64,000 bases of DNA from Rhizaria sp. SCN 62-66 (taxonomy: Eukaryota > Rhizaria, unplaced), in contig MEDY01000002.1 in the NCBI GenBank assembly GCA_001724265.1, forward strand, positions 62,001 to 126,000, given 5' to 3'. The notes beneath the pieces are model-generated. The model did no database searches. It saw only the letters and a list, made by a program, of their open reading frames with translations, and had not been told where the DNA came from. Within the stretch, counting starts at the first letter, position 1, and every line of letters starts with the position of its first letter. Positions 1 to 12,000 of the stretch are shown here, in pieces. The position numbers and the translations under genes are program-made.

Positions 1-3000
1 GCACAGTCTCTGCTTTATCTAGCTCCAGCTGTGGCGTTAACGCTCACGCTACTCAGCCTTGTGTTTCAACTGGCTCAGGTTCTAGCTCGAGTGCGAATGC
101 TCAAAGTGGTGGTCAGCTGTGCGATGACTACTGGGACTTTGACGGGCTCTGGGCTCGTGATCACATCAAGGCTGGTCTAAGTACTCTCACCTTCACGTCT
201 AACAGCAACAGCACAGTCGTTGCAGATGCTAAGTCCAAGGACAAATATAAGCTTTCTCCCGTCTCAGAGGCTGAGGCGGCCGTTGTATTCGCTGCCAGCG
301 GCGGCGCCAACACCATCATCCCTTTCCTCTCGCCCACCAGTGGCAGCGCCTGCGCCAACACTGGCAATAGTTCAGGCGGCGAGAAACGCGTGTTGTACCG
401 ACTCATCACAGTCGTTGTAGACCTGACCACGCTGCAGCCGTTGCGTGAGCTGTCTTTCTTGCCGCACTTGCTCTCGCCGTTGCAGCACCGTATCGTCGTC
501 CACTTACCGGAGGGTGCTTTTACGATCCCCTTGCCTAACCTACTTACATCCATCGAGTGCGAGCACAACAGCAGCAGTATCGCCGCTCTAAGTAGCCCCT
601 TAGATAGCAACAGCCACAGCGACTCATCACTCGTCCCCGCGTCTAACGATTCGCATGTAAGTACCACGCTTGCACTCCTGCCCTTGGCCGCTGCCATGGC
701 CACCCTGAACACCAATTCCTCTTCCGTAGACTCGACATCAGCACAACAGAAACAGCAGCAGCAGATGTTGCTCTCACCTCTGTCAGTTGCACTCGGCCTC
801 GCCCTGTCGCCCCATTACCGCACCACCGCTTCCGCAGCCGCCTCAGCCTCCGCCGGCGCTGGCGCCTCAGGCTCAGGCCCAGCCTCGGCCGCCGCCGGCG
901 CCGGCACGGGCTCCGGGAGCGTGCTGGCCCTATCCGCCGCCGCCGCGGCCGCCGCGGCCGCCGCGACTGCCGCGACGACGGCGGACACGGCCTTCGCGTC
1001 CTTCTTCCCCCTGCTGCCGCCTGGTGGCACCGCGGCCCCCGTCTCCGTCGCAGCGATGCTGCGCCCCAGCTCCGCGGGCGCGGTCTTCACAGAGCCCCCC
1101 GTGGTGCTCGTGCCGCTGCCGCGCGCGCTCTCGTATGTTAAGCCGCCCGCCATGGCGGTAGCGACGCTAGCGGACCCGGAGGTACTGACCACCGCGCCAT
1201 ACTCGACCGGTGCAAGTGCCGCGGTCAGTAGCGAAGTAAGTACCTCCTTAGTCACGGTCGACAACATCCGTCTCCAACTGCACACCAACAGCAATGCCTC
1301 TGGGGATATCAACGACACAACTGCTACAGCTGCGGCGGCTACGACTGCGCCTGTCGAGCACGGGACTGTCGTGCTTCTGGTTGAGCCCGCCGCCACTGCG
1401 GCGCTGACATCCCCCGCCGCGCTGGCCGCGCCGGTTCTCGTCAGCACGAGTCTGGGCGTCGTCGCTATCCAGCCCCCGCCGCCCGTGACCAACGGCGACG
1501 GGGATTCGCCGTTCTCGCCCTCGCCCGCGCAGAACGCCGACTCCGTGATCGCGAACCCGGATAACACCACCGCGGTGACCCTGCCCGGTGCACCGAGCGC
1601 GGCCAGCGGCAGCGCCAATGCGGCGGTGTGTGCTGGGCGGATGGCAGCGGCGCGCGCGGCGGCTGCGGCGGCGGAGGCTGTCGCTGCCATTGCCACCACC
1701 GGCGGCGCCTCCCCGGGCTGTGACATCTCTTCTTCAGGCAGTCCGAGCAATGCCTATGGCGCTGCGGCTGTCGGGGCTGACGACGCGAGTGAGATGCACA
1801 GTGAGCAGAAGCATCAGCTGCTGGCGAGCGTCGTCCCCTTCGTGCCGGCCGTCGGCCTGGTCGTCGCAAACGTCACCGCGTCGTCGGCGTCATTGCTAGC
1901 GGCAGCTCACCACACCGCGACCCACAGCAACTTCACCTCGAGCAACCTTGGCACTGGCGCTGGCGCTGGCTCAGTGTTTGGGACCAACCCTGGCTCTAAC
2001 AGCAATGCTACTAGCGTCACTGGGACAATGTCAGGGACCAACGCGACTTATCTTAAGTCAGTCCCGGGAACCCCCCAACAGCAACAGCAGCAACAGCAGC
2101 AACCTCAGACTCTCGATGAATTTGTTTCCTCCCCGGTGGCCGGCTTAACTTCCCCCCAAGGCGGCTTGACTTCATCCGCGTTCACCACTCTGACTGCAAC
2201 TACATTAAGCTCCGCAAGTTCTTTTAACAATACCAACAGCAATAGCAACGGCAGCGGCAGCGGCAGTAGCACAAATGGCTCCTACACCGCAGTCGCCGGC
2301 CGGCCCCCGCTGCCTCCTTCTGCTTTCGGCTCCTGTCCCGGCTCTAACGCCATTATCTCTGGCAACAGCAGCTCCTCCGCCACAGCCGCCCCTGCGAATG
2401 TGACTGCCAGTGCGAACGCTAATCCTGTGGCGTTTTCGACCCTGCGCAGCGCGGGTTACTCCCGCACGGTGCGCGGTATCCTCCCGCCGACGCCCACGAA
2501 GGACGCGTCCAGCGCGATCGTCCAGCGGCTGTCCACACTGGACCAAAGTCAGGCCGCGGCCGCACTCGCTCTGCACAACAGCACGCTGAGCAACAACAGC
2601 AATACCAGCGCCAACTCGTCCGCTGCGACGAGCTCTACTGCTGTAGAGCCGACAAAGCCAGGTTTACAGGACTTGGTTGTGACTAGCGGCGGCCCTAACA
2701 CTCCGTTTGCGACTCTAAGTACGCCGCTGTCCAGTCTAAGTACCCCGCGGCCCACGGTCACTTCGCCGACTCCCGTCACGCCGACCAACGTTACTAGCCC
2801 GAACCCTGCGAACCCGAGCTTTAACACTGCGACTAGCTCAAACAGCTCTACGAACGCTTTGCTTGCATTCACGCCAGGTTCCCCTGTTCCTAACAACTAC
2901 TACAATACTGGGAATGCCAACAACAACAACAACAACAGCAACATGATCGCGAGCTCAACTGGCTCTAGCAACTATATCGGCTCTGGAGCCAGTGGCCCTC

Positions 3001-4853
3001 ATGCTTCTGGGTCGAGTGCGCTGTCACCAGCGGCGCCGCCGCCGCGCACGCTGCCGACCGCGGCCGCGTGCGTCAGCGCCGACGCCCGGTGGTCCACCTT
3101 TGCCGTCACGGACTTGCCGTCGCTGCTGACTCACACGACGTCGCTGGTCCACCTGCGGTCGCTGCTCCATGAGCTGGGGTCGATGTACGACGCCACGGCC
3201 GACGACGCCGACGCGTGTTTGCTTGCACTGCACAACAAACGCCGTGTTAGTGGCGGCGCAACGCAGAATAAGAGTATCGCGCTCAGTAGTAGTGTCACTT
3301 CTGCTGGTGCAAGTGCCGCCGGAAAGAGTCTTCTAAGTGCCACGTGTTCCTCGCACTTACTCACCCCGCTGACGCTCACTCAGACTACGACAGCCTCAGG
3401 CACTTGTGCGAAGACCCTTAGTCTCTTCAGCCCTCCCAAGCCGACGCCGGTCACTCCCTCTGCTGACCCAGAGTCTACCTCTGGCTCCGGCTCTGGCTCT
3501 GGCTCTACGACTGCGGCTACAACCGTGACTGCTCTGGTGTCCCCCTCGCTGGCGGCCCGCGCCGCCCGCGTCCGCGCCGCCTCGGCCCTCCTGGCCCAGC
3601 AGCGCGCTGAGGTCGCCCGCGCGCGCTGCCGCGTCCACCGCCGCCGCGCCGCCGCCGCCGCGACGCTGACCGCTCTGGCCGACGCCGCCGACGCCGCCGC
3701 CGCAACCACAAACAGCTTCTGCGCGCTGGCGCCGCCGCTGCTCGACATCCTCAGCGCGTCTGCGCTGGCTGTGAGCCTGCAGGTGAGGCACCAGCAGCAG
3801 CTGCTGGTGACTGCGCTGGCCCGGGCTCTGCCCGTGACGTGTGCGCCGATCCCGGACGACGTGCAGAAGGTGATCGCGACGGCCGAGCTGCGCGGGAAAG
3901 GGCGCACGGCGCAACAGCGGCTGCAGCAGCAGCGGCTGATCGAGGAGCACACGCTGGCCGCGGGCCGGCAGGTCTGGTCGCTGCGCGGGCTGCCTGTGCT
4001 GGCATCGCGGCTGTTCGTGCGCAACGCGGAGCCGCAGATGCTCGAGTCCCTGGCCGTCGTCATCGGCTACGTCACGCAGCTCGTGATCCTGTTTGCGCGC
4101 TACTGCGCCGTGCCGCTGCGGTACCGGCTCGTGTACCGCGGCTCGCGCTCCCTGGTGTTCGACGACGTGGTCGCGCACGGACAGCTGCAGTCTCAGCAGC
4201 AGCAACAGCAGCAGCAGACGCAGCAGCAGCAGCAGATGCAGGCGCAGCAGCAGCAGCAGATGGCGTTGCTGCAGCAACAGCAGTTGCAGCTGCAGCAGCA
4301 GGTGGTGTTGCTCCAGCAGCAGCTCCAGCAGCAGCAGGGTCAGCCGCAGACCGCCGCGACGGCCGCCGCAAGCGCTGGTCTGCAGGCGCAGCTGCAGCAG
4401 TTGCAGCTCCAGCAGCAGCAACAACAGCAGATGCAGTTGCAGCTTCAGCAGCAACAGCAGGCTCTGCGGCAACAACAGCAGCAACAACAACAGCAGCAGC
4501 AACAGCAGCAACAGCACGGGTATCCGCTGTTCATGGCTACCACAGGTAACTCCAGTGACAATGAACACCGTTTCTTCAACGGCATTAACTTGCTCAACAA
4601 GAACATCGAACTGCTGTGCGAGACCCGCTTTGCCACTGCGACGGCGATCCCCTCCGCCACCTCAGTCGTCGCTGGCGCCGCGGGCGCCAAGGCTGCTGCT
4701 GCCGGCGCTGCGGCAGCGGCAGGTGCAACTGCGACTGCCAGCGCTGTTGAGGCGAAGAGCAGCGGAGGCGGAGGCAAGAAGCCAGAGGTCAAGCCGGGAC
4801 GGATGCTGGAGAATCTGCATACGCTGCTTACGTTCGAGGTGCCCGCGCAGTAA
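1..4853 (+). CDS. UVRAG: UVRAG/VPS38-like PI3-kinase complex II subunit, 5' end missing
   Basis: The frame is open from the left edge (first whole codon at base 3) to TAA at 4851-4853, so at least 1,616 residues are present and the start lies upstream. Recognition rests on the C-terminus. An Ala/Arg-rich coiled-coil-like stretch (3547-3705) is followed by a block at about 4027-4170 containing VPLRYRLVYRGSRS, then LLNKNIELL (about 4590-4616), and finally LENLHTLLTFEV (about 4806-4841). These match in order the BARA2-type C-terminus of UVRAG. UVRAG/VPS38 proteins pair with Beclin-1 and recruit VPS34 to endosomes and autophagosomes; that role is family knowledge. A Gln-rich insert (4191-4514) splits the conserved domain. 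The N-terminal two thirds are low complexity (Ala, Ser, Asn, Thr), and I could not define a C2 domain there. No intron is needed inside the window. Confidence 0.8.
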   Translation, partial: TVSALSSSSCGVNAHATQPCVSTGSGSSSSANAQSGGQLCDDYWDFDGLWARDHIKAGLSTLTFTSNSNSTVVADAKSKDKYKLSPVSEAEAAVVFAASGGANTIIPFLSPTSGSACANTGNSSGGEKRVLYRLITVVVDLTTLQPLRELSFLPHLLSPLQHRIVVHLPEGAFTIPLPNLLTSIECEHNSSSIAALSSPLDSNSHSDSSLVPASNDSHVSTTLALLPLAAAMATLNTNSSSVDSTSAQQKQQQQMLLSPLSVALGLALSPHYRTTASAAASASAGAGASGSGPASAAAGAGTGSGSVLALSAAAAAAAAAATAATTADTAFASFFPLLPPGGTAAPVSVAAMLRPSSAGAVFTEPPVVLVPLPRALSYVKPPAMAVATLADPEVLTTAPYSTGASAAVSSEVSTSLVTVDNIRLQLHTNSNASGDINDTTATAAAATTAPVEHGTVVLLVEPAATAALTSPAALAAPVLVSTSLGVVAIQPPPPVTNGDGDSPFSPSPAQNADSVIANPDNTTAVTLPGAPSAASGSANAAVCAGRMAAARAAAAAAEAVAAIATTGGASPGCDISSSGSPSNAYGAAAVGADDASEMHSEQKHQLLASVVPFVPAVGLVVANVTASSASLLAAAHHTATHSNFTSSNLGTGAGAGSVFGTNPGSNSNATSVTGTMSGTNATYLKSVPGTPQQQQQQQQQPQTLDEFVSSPVAGLTSPQGGLTSSAFTTLTATTLSSASSFNNTNSNSNGSGSGSSTNGSYTAVAGRPPLPPSAFGSCPGSNAIISGNSSSSATAAPANVTASANANPVAFSTLRSAGYSRTVRGILPPTPTKDASSAIVQRLSTLDQSQAAAALALHNSTLSNNSNTSANSSAATSSTAVEPTKPGLQDLVVTSGGPNTPFATLSTPLSSLSTPRPTVTSPTPVTPTNVTSPNPANPSFNTATSSNSSTNALLAFTPGSPVPNNYYNTGNANNNNNNSNMIASSTGSSNYIGSGASGPHASGSSALSPAAPPPRTLPTAAACVSADARWSTFAVTDLPSLLTHTTSLVHLRSLLHELGSMYDATADDADACLLALHNKRRVSGGATQNKSIALSSSVTSAGASAAGKSLLSATCSSHLLTPLTLTQTTTASGTCAKTLSLFSPPKPTPVTPSADPESTSGSGSGSGSTTAATTVTALVSPSLAARAARVRAASALLAQQRAEVARARCRVHRRRAAAAATLTALADAADAAAATTNSFCALAPPLLDILSASALAVSLQVRHQQQLLVTALARALPVTCAPIPDDVQKVIATAELRGKGRTAQQRLQQQRLIEEHTLAAGRQVWSLRGLPVLASRLFVRNAEPQMLESLAVVIGYVTQLVILFARYCAVPLRYRLVYRGSRSLVFDDVVAHGQLQSQQQQQQQQTQQQQQMQAQQQQQMALLQQQQLQLQQQVVLLQQQLQQQQGQPQTAATAAASAGLQAQLQQLQLQQQQQQQMQLQLQQQQQALRQQQQQQQQQQQQQQQHGYPLFMATTGNSSDNEHRFFNGINLLNKNIELLCETRFATATAIPSATSVVAGAAGAKAAAAGAAAAAGATATASAVEAKSSGGGGKKPEVKPGRMLENLHTLLTFEVPAQ
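4191..4514 (+). repeat. polyQ-rich tract inside the UVRAG C-terminal domain
   Basis: CAG/CAA-rich repeat encoding Gln runs with scattered Leu, Met, Ala and Thr. It lies between the GSRSLVFDDV block and the LLNKNIELL block, which are only a short distance apart in ordinary UVRAG proteins. It probably extrudes as a loop from the folded domain. Confidence 0.9.
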
Positions 4854-5694
4854 ATTTACTCATTTAAAATGTTATATTAGTTCTTTGTATACCGATTTAC
4901 TGTTCTTTTTAACTGTTTGCGCCCCTGCTCGCGCGCTTAGCGTGGCAATGGGCTGCTCAACTCACGCTTCGACTGAGCTGTCCGTCGCGGCGAAGGCTTC
5001 AGTCTACGCATACAAATACATCATATTGTTCCAAACATCCAATCATTGCACTTTTACGTTGACTTAACTTGGGTTACTGCGTGTTTTGATTGCACTTGTT
5101 GTTCGCAAACGTGCCTTTGCAAGAGGTAAGCTGGGCTGGCGGGTTCTGCTTGGCTACCACGGGGGTCACTATGCTGGAAACCCACTTTAACAAACATTAG
5201 TAAAAGCATAATTTTATTGAAATACATAGAATCAGTATTACATTAAGATAACCGAGTATCATCCCCACTGACGATTCGTACATGGAGATATGCCTTGCTG
5301 AAGCGAGCCGGAGCTGGCATTCGTGGCTGCTCCGCGCCTGAGTAGGGCACGTTTCCGAGTCGCCCATTTGAATATTCAACAGCACTACTGATACCGTATA
5401 TAACGGCATGGACTCTTGAAAGCAAAACTTCTATTAAACACATCCGCGACCTCTAAATTACTTTGCTTGCACATTTGATCCTGTCTGCGCATTACATGTT
5501 TCTCTTTTGATGCTCTGGCCCTGACCGTGGCGCCTTCATCTCTCCTCTCTGTCATACGATCCCTCATCAAGCCACTTGCCTCCGTACCATTCTAACCGAA
5601 CTTTTCGATTCTTGATTTGCACTATCTTTGCAGTCACACCCTTTTTATTTCTTTGGAGAGCGCATATCCGTCTCAAAGCGCGCGCTCCCCGGCC
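4854..5694. other. Intergenic region, UVRAG 3' flank and cyclase 5' flank
   Basis: AT-rich compared with the genes on both sides. It must hold the UVRAG 3' UTR and the promoter/5' UTR of the giant cyclase-like gene. The coding frame of the downstream gene stays open back to 5617 but without an upstream ATG, so this stretch is taken as untranslated. I see no tRNA, no convincing short gene and no clear TATA box. Confidence 0.6.
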
Positions 5695-7850
5695 ATGGAT
5701 CCTGCCGCGCCGCCGCCGCCGCCGCAGCTGCACCCGCAGCCCGCCGCGGCCCGCCGTCGCGGTCTCTCCTCCTCAGACGCGTACCCACCGACGCACCACG
5801 CTGCCTCACACGGCCCCGTGGTTTCCGCGGACGATTCAGCGCTCCTGGCGGCGATGCCGGCACGCGCCCTGCTTTGGGGCCCTCCTGGGGCTCCGCTGGC
5901 GCCGCCGCCGCCGCCGCTGCCGCCGGCGGGCCCCGCTGCCGCCCCAGCCTCCGCCGCCACCACAGCCGCCGCGCCCGGCGCCCCGCAAGGCGCGTACGGC
6001 CCCCCCGCGCCTGCCGCCAACGCTGGCAGCAGCAACAACAGCGGCGGCGGCAGCAGCGGCGGTGGCGGGATCAGTCGGCCTCAGCTGTCGCCGCACTACG
6101 CCGCAGCGACTGCCACGGACTCGGCCTCGACCCCCGCCCACCCTCATAGTAGAAGCAGCATGAGCTCCAACGGTAGCGGTGGCGGCGGTGCCGGTGTCGG
6201 TACCGGTGGTGCCCACGGTCAGTACGCGCCGCTCACGGTCACGGTCACAGGTGCCGACCGGTACCACAATCACCCCAACAACAACAGCGGCAATGCCCAC
6301 GGTGGTAGCTACATGACGACTAACGGCGGCTACCAACAGCCGCAACAGCCGCAACAGCAACAGCAACAGACGCAGCATTTGTCTCCGCAGCACCACTACA
6401 ACCAGCTCCAGCAGCAGCAGCTGCTGCTGTTGGCCCGGGCGGGCAGCACCAGCAGCAGTGGCCTCAGCACGCACACCACAAATAACAACAACAACAACAA
6501 CGGCAACAACAATGGTGGTTCTAACGTCAACGCAGCAGGCGGCAGCAGCGCGAACAACCTCAGCACGAGTAGCACGAGCTACAATGCCTACGGCCCCGTC
6601 GCGGTCACTGCGAGCGCTGCCATCGGCGTCGCCCGCGGCAGCAACAGCAACAGCATCAGCAACAGCAACAGCAACTTCAACCCCAATGCCCGCTACAGTG
6701 TCGCAAACAGCACTAATAGCCGCAGCAGCACGAGCACCAAGTCGAGCATCAGCACCGCCATCGGGGGCGGCTTAACTAACAGCACGGGTGCCCTCGGAGG
6801 TGGTGGCGGCTTGACTAATGGCATGGGTGCTGCCGCTGGTGGCGTTGCGCCGCTGCCGCTGCCAATGCCGTACGTGTCGGGCATGCCTCCATCGCCCGCT
6901 CTGCCTCTGTCACACTCGCAACAACCACAGCAACAGCAACAGCAGATGCAGCAGCATGGTCATTTGCCGTTGCCTATGGGCGTTGTTAATAGTAATTTAG
7001 GATCGTTGTCACCGATTATCGACACTCGTCCTTATAATAATAACAATTACACCATGAACAATAGCAATAATACGAACAACAATATAAGGGACTTCCCGCC
7101 TCCGCCGTCACCCTTACACGGCGGGGCTAGCACACCCTTACACGTGCCTTTACACGTCCCCGGCACGCCCCTACACGGCGGCCTAAATACCCCCTTACAC
7201 GGGACGCCGTTACACGGTGCCGCCAGCAGCCCCTTACACGGAGGCCACATTGGGACCCCCTTAAACGGCACCCCCTTACCCTTGGGGGCACTTACACCCC
7301 GCACTCTTACAGCTACAAACTCGTTCACAAACAACAACATGAACAACAACATTAACAATATCACCGGCGCTGGGACCAACATGACGAGCCCTAGCTACGG
7401 TGCCGCTGCCAGTGCCAGCGCCAGCGCCAGCGCCGCCGGCGTCAGCGGTAGCGGCAGCGTTGGCCTGATCGGATTCGCTTTGGGAACCCCGCAGAGTCGG
7501 GCTCGGTCGCGCGTGCTGCCCCAACCGTACGCTCCCTACAACAGCTCTAACAACAACAATACCAATGCTAATTACAATACCAATAGCCTCGGTATGGGCA
7601 ACAGCGGCAACTACAGCAATAATCCACTCTTCGCCTTAAGCAACACCGGCAACTACGCCGATGCGAATGGGAACCAGTTCGACAACGGCGGCGCGAGCGG
7701 TATTGGCAGCCTCAACACAGTCTACAACGGCGGGGGCAGCAGCAACGACCACAGCGTCAGTGGCCGCGGCCGCGGCAGCGGCGACAGGGCCGTGCTCAAC
7801 AGCAGCGGCAATGCCAACATGAGTGCATTGTACCAACAACAACTGCAGCA

Positions 7851-7881
<31 letters not shown>

Positions 7882-8985
7882 AGGAGTGCGAGGTCGACGA
7901 GTCGACTCTCTGGCCCCGGCAGCAGCGCCGTCGGCGTGGGCTTCGACGCAGCCACTGCAGCCGGCGTCGGCGTCGGTGGCATGACTCTCAGGCCAAACCC
8001 CAACAGCAGCACCAGTCTAAACGGCAATACTGTTAACAACGGCAGACAATCCCCGTATCCGAGCGCCTCAGCCGCCCTGCTGGCCGCCATCCGGACCCCG
8101 AGCCGGTCGAGCAGCAACAACAACCGCGGCGCGAGCGGCATCGGGCTGACTGGCGGCTTGACTTTCGGCGATAGCGGCTTAAATTCCCCCGGCGACCCTT
8201 CGGGCTCACCGGTGCAGACGCGTGCGCTGCTCAACAACACTGCCTCCGCCTCTACTGCTAACAACAACAACAACAACAACGCTGCTAGTTCGAGTTACAA
8301 CAACAGCAGCAACGTTTACGGTGGCATCAGCTCAGGAGCCTCCCCTGCGTTGGCGTTGAGCACGCATATGCGGGCCGTTTCTGACTTGAATAAAGAGTTC
8401 AGGACACTCGCGCTCGCCTGGCGCCGGGCCCCCTCTCAGCCCACCACAAACGCCAACGGCAACAACAACAACAATGCTGGCAACGCCACCCCGCCGGCTC
8501 CCGGGGTGACTGTGGGCACCGCGGGTCCCGATGGTTCGAATGCAAGCCGCCCCTTGACGTCAGTGGCGGCGCAGGCAGCCGCTATTGCGAACACGCTCTT
8601 TGCTGCCCGCTTCAATTCCCAGAACAACAATGCGAACATCGTGACCCTTGTGAACGGTGTGCAAACTACGACGAACAACGGCTTCGGCATCGTCGGCATC
8701 CACCACAACTTCCCCTCCACCGGCGCTGTCGTTGGAAACGCGATCATTCCCCCTACAGCCTTTGCCGCCGCTGCCCGCGCCGCCGCCGCTGCCGCCGCCG
8801 CCACTGCCAGTAACAACAACAACGGCGGGAGTGCCCCCATGGGCGCCGGCATGGGTGCCTCAGGTGTTACCGCGACAAGGAGTGGCAGCACATTCGTAAA
8901 TCGGGCGCCGGCGAGGGCCCACAGGCGCCGCGCAATGCACGCCTTGACGCCCCTCATCGCCAGCCGCATTGCGCAACAACAACAA

Positions 8986-9016
<31 letters not shown>

Positions 9017-12000
9017 AGCAGGCCCAGGCCCAGGCTCAACAGCAGCTGCCCACTGGCACCGGCTCTGGCTCCAATTTCGGCTTCGGCAATAACAACAGTT
9101 ATAGCGCCAGCGGCAACAACAGTGGCGTCGACTCGATCCGCAGCAACGCGGCCCGCCGTAGCAACACCAGTGACATGCAGGCTCGCCGCTCCGGCCCCTT
9201 CGCTGCCAGTGCGGGCGCCGCCGGAGTCAGCCTGACCAGCATGAGCGGCAGTGTCCGCGGCAGCGGTCGCAGTGCGGGGTCCGTGGCCGCGGTCACGTCG
9301 GAGGCGTCGCCCTATGTCGGGGCCACCCCGGCCCCGTCGTTGCCGCAGTCCCTCACGAACTCGTTCGGCCACGGCCAAACCGCCGGCCCAAACGCCGGTC
9401 AGAACAGCGGTCAAAACGGCGATCTCGCGCCGCAGCTGCAGGGCAGTTCCCCAGGACGACAGGGCGGACTGGCCGGATCCAGCGGCCCCCGCAGGCGCAG
9501 GCTGAACGCGGCGAGCATGTCGTCGACCTCGAGCAACGGCACCGCGACCAGTGCTGTCTCCGGCTCCGGCTCCGGCTCAGGCTCGGGGTCTGCGTTTGGC
9601 TTTGGCTCTAACGGCAACGGCGACGGGAGTAATCTCAATAGCAACAACCGCAAAAGTGCCGGCACGTTGTCGCCCGTCCGCGTGACCAAGGGCACCGCGA
9701 ATCTAAGTGTCCGGCTCAGTACCCGCGGCGACAGCGACGACGGCGACAACGAAGCCGACTACGATAACAAGAGGGTCGCCACTCCTAACAAGAGCACGCG
9801 CGGTGACCGTGGTGTGGCCACGGGAGCCACTGGTACCCATGTGGGGTCTCCCGGCAGTGCTGACACTGGCACGGGCACTGACGGCACGCCTCGTCCCGCT
9901 ATGATCAGTCCCAAGATGAACAGCAGCAATGACTCCGACGACGACGCCGAAGGTGGTGATGCCAGAGACTGCGAGGACGACTCGCACGGCGGCCTGACTC
10001 CGTCGCACGCTCGGCTCCGTAAGAGGACGAGTCCGCCCAACAAGACTAAGAGGATTATTCCCGCAACAGCAGCGGGCAAGAACAGCAGCAACACGACGTT
10101 TTCTGCGGTAGCGAGCGGCGTTTCAGACTCTGAGAATGAGATGACTCTGAGCAACTCGACCACAAAGCACCGCCATCGCCGGAACAACACCGACTCCGTT
10201 GCTCTGAATGACATGCTAGAAGAGGGTGGGGAGGAAGGCGACCAGCATAACAACCAGCACAATGCCCACGGCCACGATCAGGAGCCGGGGGTTGACCATG
10301 GCGAGTACTTGGACGGCGACTACTACTTAGACGAGGACGAGGACGAAGACTACGGCGAGTATTACGAAGGCGACGAGGAGACCGGCCATATCTACCCCAA
10401 TAGCAACAAAAACGGGGGTCCTCTCACCGCTGAGCAGCAGCAGCAACAGCAGACTGACGCTGAGGCTGCTACTGCCGCCGCCGCTGCCGCTGACGCTCCC
10501 AATGCGACCGCTGCCACGAACGCAGCTAACGCCGGCCCCGAGCACGTCGAGAACGAGCAGGACACCGCCGCCGCGGCCGCCGCGTTACACCGCGCCCCGG
10601 CGCCCGTGCTGAAGCCGCGCGTGCCCGCCGCCGTCACGGCGATGAAGTTCCTCGACCACCCCGCGACCTTGGTCTTCTCGCTCGTCGTGACGCTGTATGT
10701 GCTGTACGTGCCGCTGATCGTTGTGCTGACCACGACGGGCTCGCTTGATGTCTATTTCTCAGCGACACAGATGTTCTGCTGGGTCTGTTTCACGGTCGAG
10801 TTCGGTCTCCGTATGGCGTACGAGCCCGGCTACCGCACTAACTGGATCCGGTGGGCCGAAATGCTCGTTCTGGTCTCCACCTTCATCGTCGACATCCCGT
10901 GGCTGTGGTCCGAACTCATGAGTAACACGTCCGCGGGCGCGATGTTCTACCTCTCCCCCGACAGCACCGTCTACGACTACCTCTGGCCCGCGTGGATGCG
11001 ACTTACATTCTTCCTCCGCCAACTCCGCCTCTTGCGCCTGCTGCGCGTCGTCGACAACGTGGCCCGGTTCGCGCGTTACTTCGAGGAGCGTTCCCGCGCC
11101 CAGAAGCGCGCCGCAGATGCGCAGCAGCGCGCCGAGCGCCGCGCCGCGTACGCGCGCTTCCTGGAGATTGTCGCCGAGTACCGCGGCCAGCTCGCCGCAC
11201 ACCGCGCCGCGACCTCGAAGCGCCACGAGGAAGCAGCGATGGCGTACAACAACGCTCTGGCGGCGGCGGTGGCCGCGGGCGGGGTCCGTAACATGGGCAA
11301 CATGAACGGCGGCGGATTTGGCTTTGGCATGGGGCCCATGGGACCGAACGGGGTTTACGGCGACAGCTCGAACGTCGGCTGGGATCCCAACGGCTTCAAC
11401 GCTGCAGCTGGAGGCGGCTTAACTTCACCCGGTGCAATGTCTGCCTACTATGGTGGTGGTTCCTTTACGTCCCCGTTCAACCCCGCAATTCATCAGCAGT
11501 TCCCGCCCTCTATGAGCAATGTCAGCGCTGCGTCCACCGCCGGTTATGGCAACGCGAACGCCTATGCGACAGGCAACCCCTTCTACGGTGTCGGCGCCGG
11601 CCCCGGCAACAACATGCTGATGCTTGACCCGCTGATGCTGCAGCAGTTGGCGCAAGTGACCGCCGACCAGTACGGCGCGAGCGCTGAAGACCAGGAGTTC
11701 GTGTCGCATATCATGGCTGGCAACTCGCAGTTGTTCGACAACGAGACTGAGCTCATCCCAACTCACGCTAACTACCAGAAGCACCTCTTCATGCTGACTC
11801 TGATCCTGCAGGCCAACGGTGCCTTTGACTCCGCCCCTGCGATGCCAGTCAACAACTACCCCCCGTACGGCAATTACAACAACTACGGGGGCCCGCAGCA
11901 GCAGCAGCAGCAGGGCCAAGGCGTTGTGTCACCCACCGACGATGTGACCGTGAGCGGACACGCCGTTGGTCCCGGCGGCAACGACAGCAACAACACTAAC

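Noticed and set aside
3396-4568. Minus-strand Leu/Arg-rich open frame opposite UVRAG
   Set aside because: An antisense shadow of the Gln/Ala repeats: CAG read in reverse gives Leu or Cys runs. No domain content.
4093-5067. Plus-strand Ser/Cys/Arg-rich frame overlapping the UVRAG 3' end
   Set aside because: Shifted frame of the CAG repeat (AGC/GCA phases). It runs into AT-rich 3' flank.
5270-5380. Possible structured RNA or tRNA in the UVRAG-cyclase gap
   Set aside because: GC-richer patch, but no cloverleaf, no A/B box pair and no T-loop consensus that I could place.
5617-5694. Upstream start of the cyclase-like gene at 5617
   Set aside because: The codon is TTG, not ATG, and the sequence is AT-rich like the flank. 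ATG 5695 has a good context.
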